Below are positions 26,387-35,237 of a DNA stretch of 64,000 nt, piece after piece; the first letter of the stretch is position 1, and each line of letters starts with the position of its first letter. The translations under genes were made by a program, and so were the position numbers. This DNA comes from Vibrio gigantis (GTDB lineage: Bacteria > Pseudomonadota > Gammaproteobacteria > Enterobacterales > Vibrionaceae): NCBI RefSeq assembly GCF_024347515.1, contig NZ_AP025493.1, positions 186,001-250,000 of the forward strand. The letters run 5' to 3'. The notes beneath the pieces were generated by a model. It was not told where the DNA came from. It was given only the letters and a program-made list of their open reading frames with translations, and ran no database searches.

Positions 26387-28549
26387 ATGATAACTGAAAT
26401 TACGCTTGATGGTGTAGCGAGCTATAAAAAGAAAACAACGCTCTTTACCGATAAAAAGGTCAATATAATTTACGGTCTCAACGGTTCGGGTAAAAGCACC
26501 TTCTCGAATTATTTCTATGATTACGACAATCCAAAATACAATCAATGTACACACAATGTTGGCGATGTTTCTATTCTTGTGTACAACCAAAGCTTTATTA
26601 AAGAAAATTTTTACGACAAAGATTCCCTTCATGGCATCTTTAGCCTGTCTAAAGAGAATAAAGATGCAAAACAAAAAGTCGAAGCTGTAACGCTTGAAAT
26701 AGAAAAATTAGCAAAGGATAGGGAAGCGATACAAAAAGAAATTGATGTGCAAGAGCAACTTATAACGACAGCAAAGCTTAAAGCTCAAGTAAAAGCTTGG
26801 GAAATAAAAACTAATTACTCTGGTGGCGATCGAGTTCTAGAGTTTTGCCTGAAAGGTAAAATGGGAGGTAAAGAGGTTCTACTCAATCATCTCGCTTCAA
26901 TTCCATTGTTACAATCCAAGCCAACGAAGACAATTGCTACTTTAAAAAATGAAGCTAATGCAATTGATGGCGATAATGCAACGAAATATGCAGTACTTAG
27001 TCCGTTGAGTTCTTACAAATTATCTGACGAAGATAATGATTCCCTACAAGAACTCATTTTGGGCAGTGAAGACAGTCCAGTTTCAAAATTAATTTTGAAA
27101 TTACAGAACTCAGATTGGGTAAGTGATGGTTTAAAATACATTGAAAATCTTGAAGATGGTCAATGTCCTTTCTGTCAGTCAAAGACAATAACAGATTCAT
27201 TTACTAAACAAATTAAAGACTATTTCGATGAGTCCTATCAAGATAGTGTCAATGGTATTAAAAGTATTGAGTCTCAGTATGAAACAACTATAGCTCAATT
27301 TCCTAGTTTAGATGAGTATAAGCAAACCCCTTTTTCAGCGTCCAACCTCGCAGATTTAACAAAGTATCACGGTCAAATTTCAAATGGCCTAGAATCAAAC
27401 CTGACTTTGATTCGACAGAAGGTATCGAACCCTAGTTTAAGAATTATTTTGACTGATATGTCTGATTCTGTTGATAACTTTAACATATTGATTGATAAGA
27501 TTAACAAAGAGATTGTCGAGCATAATACACGCATAGATAACTCTTCAACTGAACTGGAAAAAATAAGAAATGAGTTTTGGTCAATACTGAGGTTCGAATA
27601 CGATTTGACGATTAGTACTTTCAATGATGCTAAAAATAAAGCCGTTAAAGTGATTGATACGAAGCAAAAAGAGCTTAATGATAAAACAGTCGTAGAAACT
27701 GAGAAAAACGAAGAGCGAGTTAAGTATCAAAAATCAACAGTCAATATTGAAGATGCAATTCGCAACATAAATCTGGGTTTAACTGAGATTGGTATTACGG
27801 ATTTTCATATAGAGAAATATGAAGATGACTTATATCGGCTTGTACGAACAGATACCAATGACAAAATCTTCTCTTCATTGAGTGAAGGCGAAAAAATGAT
27901 TATCAGTTTTCTCTACTTTAGGGAGTTGTTCAGAGGTAAACAAAGTGCCACGGAAGGGCAAGTTAAAAAAATTGCAATTATAGACGACCCTGTCTCAAGC
28001 CTTTCACACATTTTTGTGTATAACATAGGGCAAATATTGAAGAATGATTTCTTTAACTCAACATCGGTAGAGCAAGTCTTTGTCTTGACGCATAGTTTAT
28101 ATTTTTTCTATGAGCTAACGGATGCAAATCATAAAAGAAGAAAAGAAACTCAAAACCTTTTCCGCCTATCTAAAAATACGACTGGTAGCTCGATTAGTAA
28201 TATGAAGTATGAAGAAGTTCAAAACGACTATCAGTCATACTGGTCTGTGATTAACGATGATAAACAGCCACCTGCTTTAATTGCTAATTGTATGAGAAAC
28301 ATAATTGAATATTTCTTTAACTTTGTCCAAAAAGAAGATTTAAGTAATGTAATTCAAAAGCCTGAGTTGAAGGAACAGAGGTTTCAAGCATTTGTAAGAT
28401 ATATCAATAGAGAATCCCATTCCTTAGGACAAAATATCTTTGATTTTAAAGAATTTGATTACAATGACTTTAAAGAAGGGTTAAGGCTTGTGTTTGATGT
28501 AACAGGTTATAACTCTCACTACAACAGAATGGCAAAAATCACTGCTTAA
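26387..28549 (+). CDS. AAA_13-type ATPase with RloC/PrrC-like anticodon nuclease features
   Basis: The 720 residues begin with a Walker A (YGLNGSGKST, 29-38) and pass through a long coiled coil holding a CPFC zinc-hook-like motif. The ABC signature (SLSEGEKMIISF), Walker B (KKIAIIDDPVSSLSH) and H-loop (VLTHSLYFFYE) complete an SMC/ABC-like head. The C-terminal ~100 residues contain CMRNIIEYFF and later YINRESHS, i.e. an R-x3-E and a His about 36-41 residues on, resembling the Arg-Glu-His triad of PrrC/RloC tRNA anticodon nucleases. This supports an ATPase-gated toxin that stops translation during infection. No EcoprrI-like restriction genes accompany it. The nuclease assignment is moderate; the ATPase is sure. 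Confidence 0.8.
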   Translation: MITEITLDGVASYKKKTTLFTDKKVNIIYGLNGSGKSTFSNYFYDYDNPKYNQCTHNVGDVSILVYNQSFIKENFYDKDSLHGIFSLSKENKDAKQKVEAVTLEIEKLAKDREAIQKEIDVQEQLITTAKLKAQVKAWEIKTNYSGGDRVLEFCLKGKMGGKEVLLNHLASIPLLQSKPTKTIATLKNEANAIDGDNATKYAVLSPLSSYKLSDEDNDSLQELILGSEDSPVSKLILKLQNSDWVSDGLKYIENLEDGQCPFCQSKTITDSFTKQIKDYFDESYQDSVNGIKSIESQYETTIAQFPSLDEYKQTPFSASNLADLTKYHGQISNGLESNLTLIRQKVSNPSLRIILTDMSDSVDNFNILIDKINKEIVEHNTRIDNSSTELEKIRNEFWSILRFEYDLTISTFNDAKNKAVKVIDTKQKELNDKTVVETEKNEERVKYQKSTVNIEDAIRNINLGLTEIGITDFHIEKYEDDLYRLVRTDTNDKIFSSLSEGEKMIISFLYFRELFRGKQSATEGQVKKIAIIDDPVSSLSHIFVYNIGQILKNDFFNSTSVEQVFVLTHSLYFFYELTDANHKRRKETQNLFRLSKNTTGSSISNMKYEEVQNDYQSYWSVINDDKQPPALIANCMRNIIEYFFNFVQKEDLSNVIQKPELKEQRFQAFVRYINRESHSLGQNIFDFKEFDYNDFKEGLRLVFDVTGYNSHYNRMAKITA

Positions 28550-28556
28550 ATCAATC

Positions 28557-28584
28557 TTAAGCCACTTATTCAAGTGGCTTTTAA
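28557..28584. terminator. Terminator between AAA_13 ATPase and the Septu-like pair
   Basis: AAGCCAC and GTGGCTT pair around eight bases, followed by TTAATT on the plus strand, 10 bases after the ATPase stop. Confidence 0.65.
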
Positions 28585-28629
28585 TTAATTTAACTTAGAT
28601 TCTAGAGGAGTTAATTATTTTTCCAGACA

Positions 28630-29820
28630 TTAATCTGATATTTCGTATTCTCGTCCGGATAGATAATTTAGAGCGTCAATTTTCAGCTTTTGAAACAGAA
28701 CTGTTGTTGGTGATTTGTTTAAATCTATATCTAAACGTTGTCTTATAAGGTTGTCGTCGTTCAGTACTTCATCAAGGCAATCATTGTCTGAATTGACTAG
28801 CATTTGATAACGCTCTTCTAGTAAAAGAAACCAATCTTTAACGTTTCTTTTATTGTGGTTTACTTCAACTTTAAATAAGCCTAAATTTTTATCCAGGTTA
28901 TCATTAAGTTTATTAACTTTTATGTTAATAGCGGATGCTGTTCGGCCTTCATCAAACATATAGTTAAAATCAAATATGGTGTTTTGACCAACTCCAGTTA
29001 TATATGGATGGACGTAGCCGAACATTGAATTTGCACTTTTATATGTTCTGTTGCACCTATATCCTGAAGGTATTAGATTCGATAATGTTAACGCAAGAAA
29101 TGGAAACTTTGATTGTGGATAGAAATGGTCTAAATCTGGTCTTGTTTCGGCTCCTTCCACATCAATAGTTTCGATATCCTCATTATTACAATATGGGCAT
29201 ACATCGAAATTCAAACTATGAGTAATCTCATGACCAAAACTTCGTGACATCGAAGAGTAATCAAAAATATTAGAAATTTCATTTACCCAAACAGGGAACA
29301 GTGCTTTGATTTCATCACTTAGTGTATGGTTTCCAGCCTTCATTGAATTTAGTAATTTCAATTGTCTTTTAATTTCCGACGCTACAGTTGTTCCTTCCAT
29401 ATTATTAATAATCACGGGTAAATATATAGACTGTCGTTCTTCTGATAGAGCTTTAAGTTCAGCTAGGGTTTGTTCGTGAATAATCCTAATTAAATCTTTA
29501 TCCGTATTTTTTTGAATAGGCATCGATGCTATGGATGAATCCAATCTAATATCTTTTAAGTAGTATTCTAGGCAGTATCTTTCGGACAATTCATGAAAAT
29601 TATCATAAATAGTGACTATTTTTTCATATAACTCATCAGCATTGCACAATACCAAGGATTTTATAAAAGCTGGTGTGAAGAAAGTTGATATTCGTTGTTG
29701 CTCTAAACCTGTTTCTCTCGACACCATTAAATTAAAAGAAGGAAGTAGTCCTTGGTTTATAACATTTCCTTCATAACGATTCAAAAAATCTTCGCTATGA
29801 GAACAATTAATTTTTATCAT
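28630..29820 (-). CDS. HNH nuclease, PtuB-like partner of the upstream ATPase
   Basis: The 396-aa protein carries an HNH of the PtuB kind in its middle: CPYCNNEDI, then RPDLDHFYPQSKFPFLAL, NLIPSGYRCNRTYKS, with both zinc Cys pairs and the DH core present. Long helical flanks make it larger than common PtuB proteins. Its start overlaps the end of the ATPase gene by 14 bases, implying coupled translation and a complex. ATPase-HNH pairs of this form are Septu (PtuAB) and its relatives, in which the ATPase assembly controls the nuclease. No retron reverse transcriptase is present, so it is a stand-alone pair. Confidence 0.8.
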   Translation of the reverse strand: MIKINCSHSEDFLNRYEGNVINQGLLPSFNLMVSRETGLEQQRISTFFTPAFIKSLVLCNADELYEKIVTIYDNFHELSERYCLEYYLKDIRLDSSIASMPIQKNTDKDLIRIIHEQTLAELKALSEERQSIYLPVIINNMEGTTVASEIKRQLKLLNSMKAGNHTLSDEIKALFPVWVNEISNIFDYSSMSRSFGHEITHSLNFDVCPYCNNEDIETIDVEGAETRPDLDHFYPQSKFPFLALTLSNLIPSGYRCNRTYKSANSMFGYVHPYITGVGQNTIFDFNYMFDEGRTASAINIKVNKLNDNLDKNLGLFKVEVNHNKRNVKDWFLLLEERYQMLVNSDNDCLDEVLNDDNLIRQRLDIDLNKSPTTVLFQKLKIDALNYLSGREYEISD

Positions 29821-31486
29821 CGTAACCTAATATCATATTTTGTATGTTCTTACTTTTAATTTTTCTGATTAAATTGAGATCAAGTGCTGTAAGAGAACTG
29901 TTATTTGCACGTTTTAGCAATTGACTAATTGCTTTCTTTGAATGCTCGCCAAATGTTGAATTAAGATGCATACCATCTACATATAAATCAGTAATATGAG
30001 ATGCGAAACCGAAAGACTCTACAATTTTTGTTGTACCATTTATCCTATCAAGAGAGATTATGTCCTCTGGTAGAAAATCACTTATTATTATCGGGGAGTG
30101 CGTGCTCAAAATGATCTGAACAGTGTTAATCGGGAACTCAATTTTGATAAATTCGAGCAGTTCAGAAAAAAACGTTCTTTGCCAGTCGGGATGTAGGTAT
30201 AAGTCCACTTCGTCCATAACTATAAGGTGATTAGAAATAGACCGATTTTTTTGCTCATGTATGTAATTATAGAGTTCAGAAAATATGTTCAACTTGGCAA
30301 ATTCGCCAGTACTAAAACCGTTCCAACCATATTTAAAATTACTCAATAGCATTTGAGGAAGATTAGAAATACAGTTAGTCAATTCAATTATTAAGTGAGG
30401 ATTAAAAGTTGATAACGTATTGTTGTTATCGATATTGAACTGATCTGAAAATAAATGTATCAGGCGTGAAATATTTTCAAGAATATTGATTGCTTCTTGA
30501 AATTTCATCAATATAATAGATGCATCGAGACTAACAATACTATCTATGCTATTAATGCTCGAATCTTTCCTTACTTCCAATAGTAAATTATTTATATGCT
30601 GTTCATCAAAATGGCCAGTGGTAAATCCAAGCAGAAGTTTAATGAAAACTTCGTCTCTATGATCTTTCTTAATGATACTGAGTTTGGATAAATAATTACA
30701 TATTGATAAAAGATTTGCTCTTATGAGTTGTGAGCCAAGTATTTTATACTCCTGTAAGTATACACATGCTAAGTTATCATTAAGTTGATGTTTTAGCCGA
30801 CTTAAGTCATCTTCTGATTTTATATGTTGCGATACAAAATCTTTGTTGTTCAACAGTGATTTTAGATAAGCGGTAGAGGATGCGCTAAATTGAAAAGTGA
30901 ACTTCACTTTAGGTTGTTCGGACTTGTTGAAAGATTCACTTTTGTCGAAGTAACTAATTAATCGATTTGTACGTTGAGCAACGACTCTTTTACTTCCTTT
31001 TACATATTGTGATAGGCTCATATCATATATGAAGGAATTTGATTTTCTTTTGGTTGAAAATTCATTAGTTTCAACACCAGTCAAATTATTTGCTTTAACA
31101 AGTTTAACTTTGCTTCGTTTAGTGAGATTAGACAGCGCAGTCTCTAAAGTATAGTCCCGATTACTTATGATAGAATTATCATCAATGTATAAATTTACAG
31201 GGCAAACATGATATTTTTCTTTTCTACTGTCGAACCAAACGATAACTCCACTAGAGTCGGTTCCATCATAAGAAACTTCCAGAAAATCTAGAATAGTGCT
31301 TTTACCTACACCATTTTTTCCAATTATGGCACTACAATCTAGCCCTTGATAGTAATCAAGCTTATCTGGCGAAAACAATAAGGTTAATTGGTTATCCATA
31401 TAGCTGCATTTATGTGAGCTATTTATTGGTATGTCAATATTTTCTAGTGCTTTATGACTATTAATATGCAGGAAAGCTAGTTTCAT
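29807..31486 (-). CDS. AAA/ABC-type ATPase, PtuA-like
   Basis: The 559 residues hold Walker A at ~55-65 (IIGKNGVGKSTIL), an ABC-type signature region (GFSTGEFAKLNIF), Walker B (LIVMDEVDLYLHPDWQR) and the H-switch (LSTHSPIIISD), with a helical middle. This is the OLD/PtuA-like ATPase arrangement without a Toprim nuclease at the C-terminus; nuclease activity is supplied by the overlapping HNH gene. It is the most AT-rich part of the island, pointing to a separate origin from the SOS operon. The gene reads leftward, away from creA, so the pair has its own promoter in 31487-31640. Confidence 0.82.
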   Translation of the reverse strand: MKLAFLHINSHKALENIDIPINSSHKCSYMDNQLTLLFSPDKLDYYQGLDCSAIIGKNGVGKSTILDFLEVSYDGTDSSGVIVWFDSRKEKYHVCPVNLYIDDNSIISNRDYTLETALSNLTKRSKVKLVKANNLTGVETNEFSTKRKSNSFIYDMSLSQYVKGSKRVVAQRTNRLISYFDKSESFNKSEQPKVKFTFQFSASSTAYLKSLLNNKDFVSQHIKSEDDLSRLKHQLNDNLACVYLQEYKILGSQLIRANLLSICNYLSKLSIIKKDHRDEVFIKLLLGFTTGHFDEQHINNLLLEVRKDSSINSIDSIVSLDASIILMKFQEAINILENISRLIHLFSDQFNIDNNNTLSTFNPHLIIELTNCISNLPQMLLSNFKYGWNGFSTGEFAKLNIFSELYNYIHEQKNRSISNHLIVMDEVDLYLHPDWQRTFFSELLEFIKIEFPINTVQIILSTHSPIIISDFLPEDIISLDRINGTTKIVESFGFASHITDLYVDGMHLNSTFGEHSKKAISQLLKRANNSSLTALDLNLIRKIKSKNIQNMILGYDDKN

Positions 31487-31629
31487 TCAACTATCACTAT
31501 AATACTCTTATTCATCAATAGGTTAATGGTATCAAATCGCACTGCGTCAGTGAAGTAACCTGAGTGACAACAACAACCGTTAATCAAACTGATCCATAAG
31601 TTGTTAATTCTAGCGAACACATTGAATGA

Positions 31630-31660
31630 AGAGAAAACCAAAAGGTTATTGGTTTTCTCT
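31630..31660 (-). terminator. Hairpin after the island creA copy
   Basis: AGAGAAAACCA and TGGTTTTCTCT pair perfectly around nine bases, 13 bases after the creA stop. The T tract outside the stem is poor, so the terminator role is probable rather than certain. Confidence 0.55.
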
Positions 31661-31672
31661 ATATGAAGTGAG

Positions 31673-32137
31673 TTATTGCACGGGTTGGGCTTCTACATAT
31701 GCCTTAGTTCCCCATAATGGAACTGTAGACAAACTATGCTTAAAGCTACTATCAGTCTCTTTGGTCGTGTAAGACAAGTAAAGTAGAGTCTGATTCTCTG
31801 CATCGTAGATACGTCGAACCTTCATTGTTTTAAAGAAGATACTTTTAGACTGTTTGAAAACAACTTCGCCTGATTTTCCCTTGTCAATTGTTGCGATCAT
31901 TTCTGGTGTGATCTCACCGGTTTGGCGGCATGAGATAGAGCTGTCGCTTGGGTCTGCAAGGCTAAAGTCTGCTTCCACAGATGCAATGTGGCACGTTACA
32001 CCTGGTATTTTTTCGTCATCCAAGTTTTTGATTGATACGTCTTTTAGGCTGAATATGCCAAGGTCAACATTACCAACTTCATTGTCTGAACAACCTACAA
32101 GAAGAATAGGTAAAAGGATAGAGATTAGTTTTTTCAT
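31673..32137 (-). CDS. creA: CreA family protein, complete island-borne copy
   Basis: The 154-aa protein has a signal peptide of lipoprotein type (ISILLPILLVGCSDNE, Cys16) and the CreA core: GVTCHIASVEADFSL, SSISCRQTGEI, GEVVFKQSKSIFFK, RRIYDAENQTLLYLSYTTKE. It is close to, but clearly diverged from, the interrupted native copy; compare NVDLGIFSLKDVSIKNLDDE with the native DVSLGFFTMK-DIKMSSLDDD. It lies at the right end of the island, downstream of the native creA promoter and 5' stub, so it probably restores CreA. The CreA function itself is not established; E. coli creA sits beside creBCD. Confidence 0.9.
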   Translation of the reverse strand: MKKLISILLPILLVGCSDNEVGNVDLGIFSLKDVSIKNLDDEKIPGVTCHIASVEADFSLADPSDSSISCRQTGEITPEMIATIDKGKSGEVVFKQSKSIFFKTMKVRRIYDAENQTLLYLSYTTKETDSSFKHSLSTVPLWGTKAYVEAQPVQ

Positions 32138-32223
32138 TGATTAGTGCCCTTTATGACTCTGTTTATATTAGATTTTATGTGAAATTTGTTATAGGGTTCA
32201 AATCTAAATACAAGGTTTATGCT

Positions 32224-32322
32224 TCATAGTGAAGAAACCCAGTGAGACATCGCCAACCTCATTGTCCGAACAGCCAGCTAACATTGTGACGATACCTGCT
32301 GCTATTAAGGCTTTTTTCATAA
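32224..32322 (-). pseudogene. creA: creA, 5' fragment right of the island
   Basis: MKKALIAAGIVTMLAGC begins a lipoprotein signal, followed by SDNEVGDVSLGFFTMK, after which homology ends and the frame runs into island sequence and a stop at 32206. The remaining two thirds of the gene are at 21391-21770. Together they rebuild one normal-length CreA, showing that the island was inserted after this gene existed. AAGGACTT before the ATG shows the original translation signal, still in place upstream of the island copy. Confidence 0.9.
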
Positions 32323-32425
32323 GAAGTCCTTTTTATTTATATAGTTCTGTTTACTATAAGGATATTGAAAGCTTGGATACGAGTGTAGAGCTTTTCGTTA
32401 AGTTCTGAAAGGATGTTGTTGGATT

Positions 32426-32551
32426 ATGAAAAATATGAAGTATTTAAAGTACTTGTTGGCCTTGGTCATGCTCTGTATGCTCTCTGCTTGTAGCTCGGCA
32501 CCTCAGCCGACGATATGTCTTCCAAATAACTGTGATATTTGGGGATACTAA
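32426..32551 (+). CDS. Small lipoprotein, 41 aa
   Basis: The frame reads MKNMKYLKYLLALVMLCMLS-AC followed by SSAPQPTICLPNNCDIWGY and a stop. A basic N-terminus, hydrophobic core and lipobox LSAC make a clear lipoprotein signal, giving a mature lipopeptide of about 20 residues with two more Cys that could form a disulphide. AAGGAT lies upstream; the ATG at 32435 is an alternative start. It is divergent from creA and just before the next gene (17 bases). Function is unknown; it is of entericidin-like size but not recognisably an entericidin. Confidence 0.65.
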   Translation: MKNMKYLKYLLALVMLCMLSACSSAPQPTICLPNNCDIWGY

Positions 32552-32568
32552 CCGTAGGTACTAAAAGA

Positions 32569-33063
32569 ATGAATAACGAAATACCTGAAATTGCACATAC
32601 AAAAAATCAATGGCTGTTTAGTCAGCTCGACATTGCTTATCCCGCAAAAGAGAGCCTTCTAGGCCGAGAACTTTATCAAAGTAAACTCCCATCCAAGACA
32701 TACCAACTCCTCGCCCAAGATCAAACTCCTTCCCAAATTGATGAACTGCATAAAGTCGATTTCCATAAATTGACAGTACTATTTTCACTTAATCAAGCAA
32801 GCGCTTACCAAGATGAAGCCGAAAGGGCACACATGCTTGAGTTCTTGAGCCAAATTATGCTATCTGACGATCATGTTTTATATATTGGTACTCAAAATGG
32901 TGAAGTTGTGGCGAGTGCTATCATTACAGAAGCGGAAGATACCCTACTGATCTCGGATGTTGTTGCTGGAAAAGGTCAAACTATCAACAACTTTGCTAAG
33001 CAGTTACATGATTTTTGGGCACAAGATCATGCTTCTGGCGATAAAGTGTGGATCGAGAACTAA
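32569..33063 (+). CDS. Unknown protein, 164 aa (possible acyltransferase-like fold)
   Basis: The start is ATG 32569 (MNNEIPEIA); the longer TTG frame overlaps the lipoprotein gene. The second half, with DHVLYIGTQNGEVVASAII, a hydrophobic strand and VVAGKGQTINNFAKQL, has the rhythm of a GNAT acetyltransferase fold (strand, strand, then a pyrophosphate-loop-like GKGQT and helix), but the match is weak and I do not recognise a family. It is predicted cytosolic. It is 17 bases after the small lipoprotein gene and 60 before the HD-GYP gene, on the same strand. Confidence 0.6.
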   Translation: MNNEIPEIAHTKNQWLFSQLDIAYPAKESLLGRELYQSKLPSKTYQLLAQDQTPSQIDELHKVDFHKLTVLFSLNQASAYQDEAERAHMLEFLSQIMLSDDHVLYIGTQNGEVVASAIITEAEDTLLISDVVAGKGQTINNFAKQLHDFWAQDHASGDKVWIEN

Positions 33064-33123
33064 AGATTCTTTGACAAAGCGTTAATCTAAGTACAATACC
33101 CCGTCTTATTTAAAGGGTATTGT

Positions 33124-34932
33124 ATGTACAAGCTATTGATATCAATCGCTGTATTGTGTGTTAGCGCTTATTCTTCACTTAGTTCTGCTAACGACTGGGA
33201 TATCAAACGCATCCTAGTTTTACACTCATACGAACCTTCTTATCAATGGACTGCTGACTTCCAAAAAGGAATAGACAGTGCGTTCCATCAATCTCAAACC
33301 GAAGTTAAACTCTCAATAGAGTATTTGGATTCAAAGCGTGTCCACAGCCCAGAGTACTATGACTCTCTCGCGAACTACTTACGTGCGAAATATGCAGGTT
33401 ATAAATTTGACGGCGTGATTGCTACTGACGACAACGCTGCCAATTTCCTCGAATCGCTAGACACTTTAATTGAGCGTTCAACACCTGTGGTGGCTGTAGG
33501 GATAAATGACGCTAGCACTAATATGTACTCAGTGTCTGACAAAGCGACTGTGTTGTACGAGAATGATCAGATCGACGTCAATATTAAGCTTATCTCTAAG
33601 CTAAGGCCTAATCTAAAGAACCTCTATTTTGTAAATGATTACAGTGTCACGTCTGAGTTGATTCGCAAAGAAATGAATCGCATGATGGCTGAGTTTCCAA
33701 ATATAAACCTCGTAGAAATTCGCGATCTCTCACTGGAGCATACAAGTCAATTTTTGGAAGGGATCTCTGTGGACGATGCGGTTTTGCTCAGTCACTACAA
33801 CACCGAGTTAAAGCAAGGGGTCTACCACACTTATCAAGAGATTGCGGAGACATTATCTAAAGCGAGTGCTGCCCCAGTATTTGCTTTGTGGCAGTTCTAT
33901 ATTTCCGGTGATGTACTCGGTGGCTATGTTAATCACTCACAAAGCATGGGTGAGGAGGCAGTTGATGCGCTAGACAAATACCTTCCTCTTGGTTTTACTG
34001 CGCCGTTAACTCCTGGGGACAACAAACGTTTTGTATTTAATTATCCCGCAATGAAACGATACGGAATTAGTGCAAGCGTGTTACCTGACGAAGCGGTGTT
34101 CATCAATGAGCCTTCTTCCTTTATTCGCAAAAACTTCCAGTTGTTATTGGGGCTGTCGATGGTTATTGCGGGCTTGAGCCTGATCATCTTGATGCAATTT
34201 GTCACTCTGCGCCAAAAGAAAGAGCTAGCCAAAAAGAACAAACGAATCTTAAAGCTCCAGAAACAGACCTTGAATATTCAAAAGGATATGATTCATGTTC
34301 TCGGGGAGGCTATTGAAACCCGCTCGGGTGAAACGGGTAATCACGTTAAGCGCGTTGCTAAGTTGTCTGCGTTGCTTGCTAAGTATCGTGGTTTGAGCCA
34401 TCGCGAGGTCGAGATGATTGAGATCATCAGTCCTATGCATGATGTGGGTAAGATTTCAGTCCCTGAATCAATCTTGGATAAACCGGGAAAGTTAACTGAC
34501 CAAGAGTGGGAGGTGATGAAGCTTCACACCACGGCGGGTTATAACTTATTGAAGAGTGGAGCGGGTGATATTACCAACCTCGCTGCGATTATTGCTAACG
34601 AACATCATGAGCGTTGGGATGGAGCTGGTTACCCTAGTGGCAAAGTGGGTGATGATATTCACCTATTTGCTCGGATCACCGCCGTAGCCGATGTATTTGA
34701 TGCACTGCTTAGTGCGCGTTGTTACAAAGAGCCGTGGCCCTTAGAGATGGTGGTCGATTTATTCGAAAGAGAAAGTGGCTACCAATTTGATCCTCAGCTA
34801 ACCAAATTGCTACTGGAACACTTACCCGAGTTTGTCGCTATTCGAGATTCGTACCCCGATACTGGAACTGTAGAATATGCGTCAGCACCTTCGCTTGAAG
34901 CAAAGGTATTAGAAGAGCCGGTTGTTAGTTGA
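33124..34932 (+). CDS. HD-GYP c-di-GMP phosphodiesterase with periplasmic binding-protein sensor
   Basis: A signal/anchor helix (LLISIAVLCVSAYSSLSSA) is followed by a ~300-residue periplasmic domain of the ABC substrate-binding type (RILVLHSYEPSYQWTADF, VIATDDNAANFL). A membrane helix at ~338-360, a short coiled coil and an HD-GYP domain at ~395-535 follow. Catalytic residues are intact: ETGNHVKRVAKLS, HDVGKISVPESIL, HHERWDGAGYPSG with the GYP triplet, and DVFDALLSAR. The enzyme should hydrolyse c-di-GMP in response to a periplasmic ligand. AAGGGT six bases before the ATG fixes the start. Confidence 0.94.
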   Translation: MYKLLISIAVLCVSAYSSLSSANDWDIKRILVLHSYEPSYQWTADFQKGIDSAFHQSQTEVKLSIEYLDSKRVHSPEYYDSLANYLRAKYAGYKFDGVIATDDNAANFLESLDTLIERSTPVVAVGINDASTNMYSVSDKATVLYENDQIDVNIKLISKLRPNLKNLYFVNDYSVTSELIRKEMNRMMAEFPNINLVEIRDLSLEHTSQFLEGISVDDAVLLSHYNTELKQGVYHTYQEIAETLSKASAAPVFALWQFYISGDVLGGYVNHSQSMGEEAVDALDKYLPLGFTAPLTPGDNKRFVFNYPAMKRYGISASVLPDEAVFINEPSSFIRKNFQLLLGLSMVIAGLSLIILMQFVTLRQKKELAKKNKRILKLQKQTLNIQKDMIHVLGEAIETRSGETGNHVKRVAKLSALLAKYRGLSHREVEMIEIISPMHDVGKISVPESILDKPGKLTDQEWEVMKLHTTAGYNLLKSGAGDITNLAAIIANEHHERWDGAGYPSGKVGDDIHLFARITAVADVFDALLSARCYKEPWPLEMVVDLFERESGYQFDPQLTKLLLEHLPEFVAIRDSYPDTGTVEYASAPSLEAKVLEEPVVS

Positions 34933-35237
34933 TTCTCGTCCTATCTGAATAGTCTATATACCTTGGTTTGTTTATCAATGAGTCACGATCCGAATAGGAA
35001 GTGGTGATTAATATTTTCCACTGAAATTGAATTGCTTATGTGAAATTCGCGCTATTTGGTTTCGTAGAATCAGGGATAATCTGATGAAAACTGTTGCTTA
35101 TTCCGAGCCATAAAGTGATCAAGCCCATATTTCGCGAAGAGAAATAAGCCTGTCTCCGCAAACTGTTACCTCAATCATCTCGCGTATTGTAAGAACACTA
35201 TAGGATAAAACTTGGATTCAATCTGAGTGAGATATCT
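34933..35237. other. Intergenic stretch, nothing recognised
   Basis: About 305 bases hold no frame longer than a few codons with a ribosome binding site and no strong terminator hairpin. It presumably contains the promoter of the following HAD gene. Confidence 0.5.

Larger units (their letters stand above)
21771..32223. mobile_element. ~10.45 kb defence-type island inserted in creA
   Basis: The boundaries are defined by the two halves of the interrupted creA gene, with CTT on both sides (21768-21770 and 32224-32226). Contents in order are a small leftward frame, a LexA box, GIY-YIG nuclease, methyltransferase, HNH, PLD nuclease, HNH, an RloC/PrrC-like ATPase, a leftward Septu-like ATPase/HNH pair and a full creA copy. 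The sequence is visibly more AT-rich than the core. I find no integrase, transposase, resolvase or convincing terminal inverted repeats; TGGATACTTACC at the left edge recurs as TGGATACGCTTACC at 21814. The replacement creA at the right end suggests selection to preserve the function of the target gene. How it moved is not visible. Confidence 0.85.

Noticed and set aside
28630-31486. Retron with ATPase-HNH effector
   Set aside because: No reverse transcriptase gene or msr/msd-like repeat structure beside the pair.
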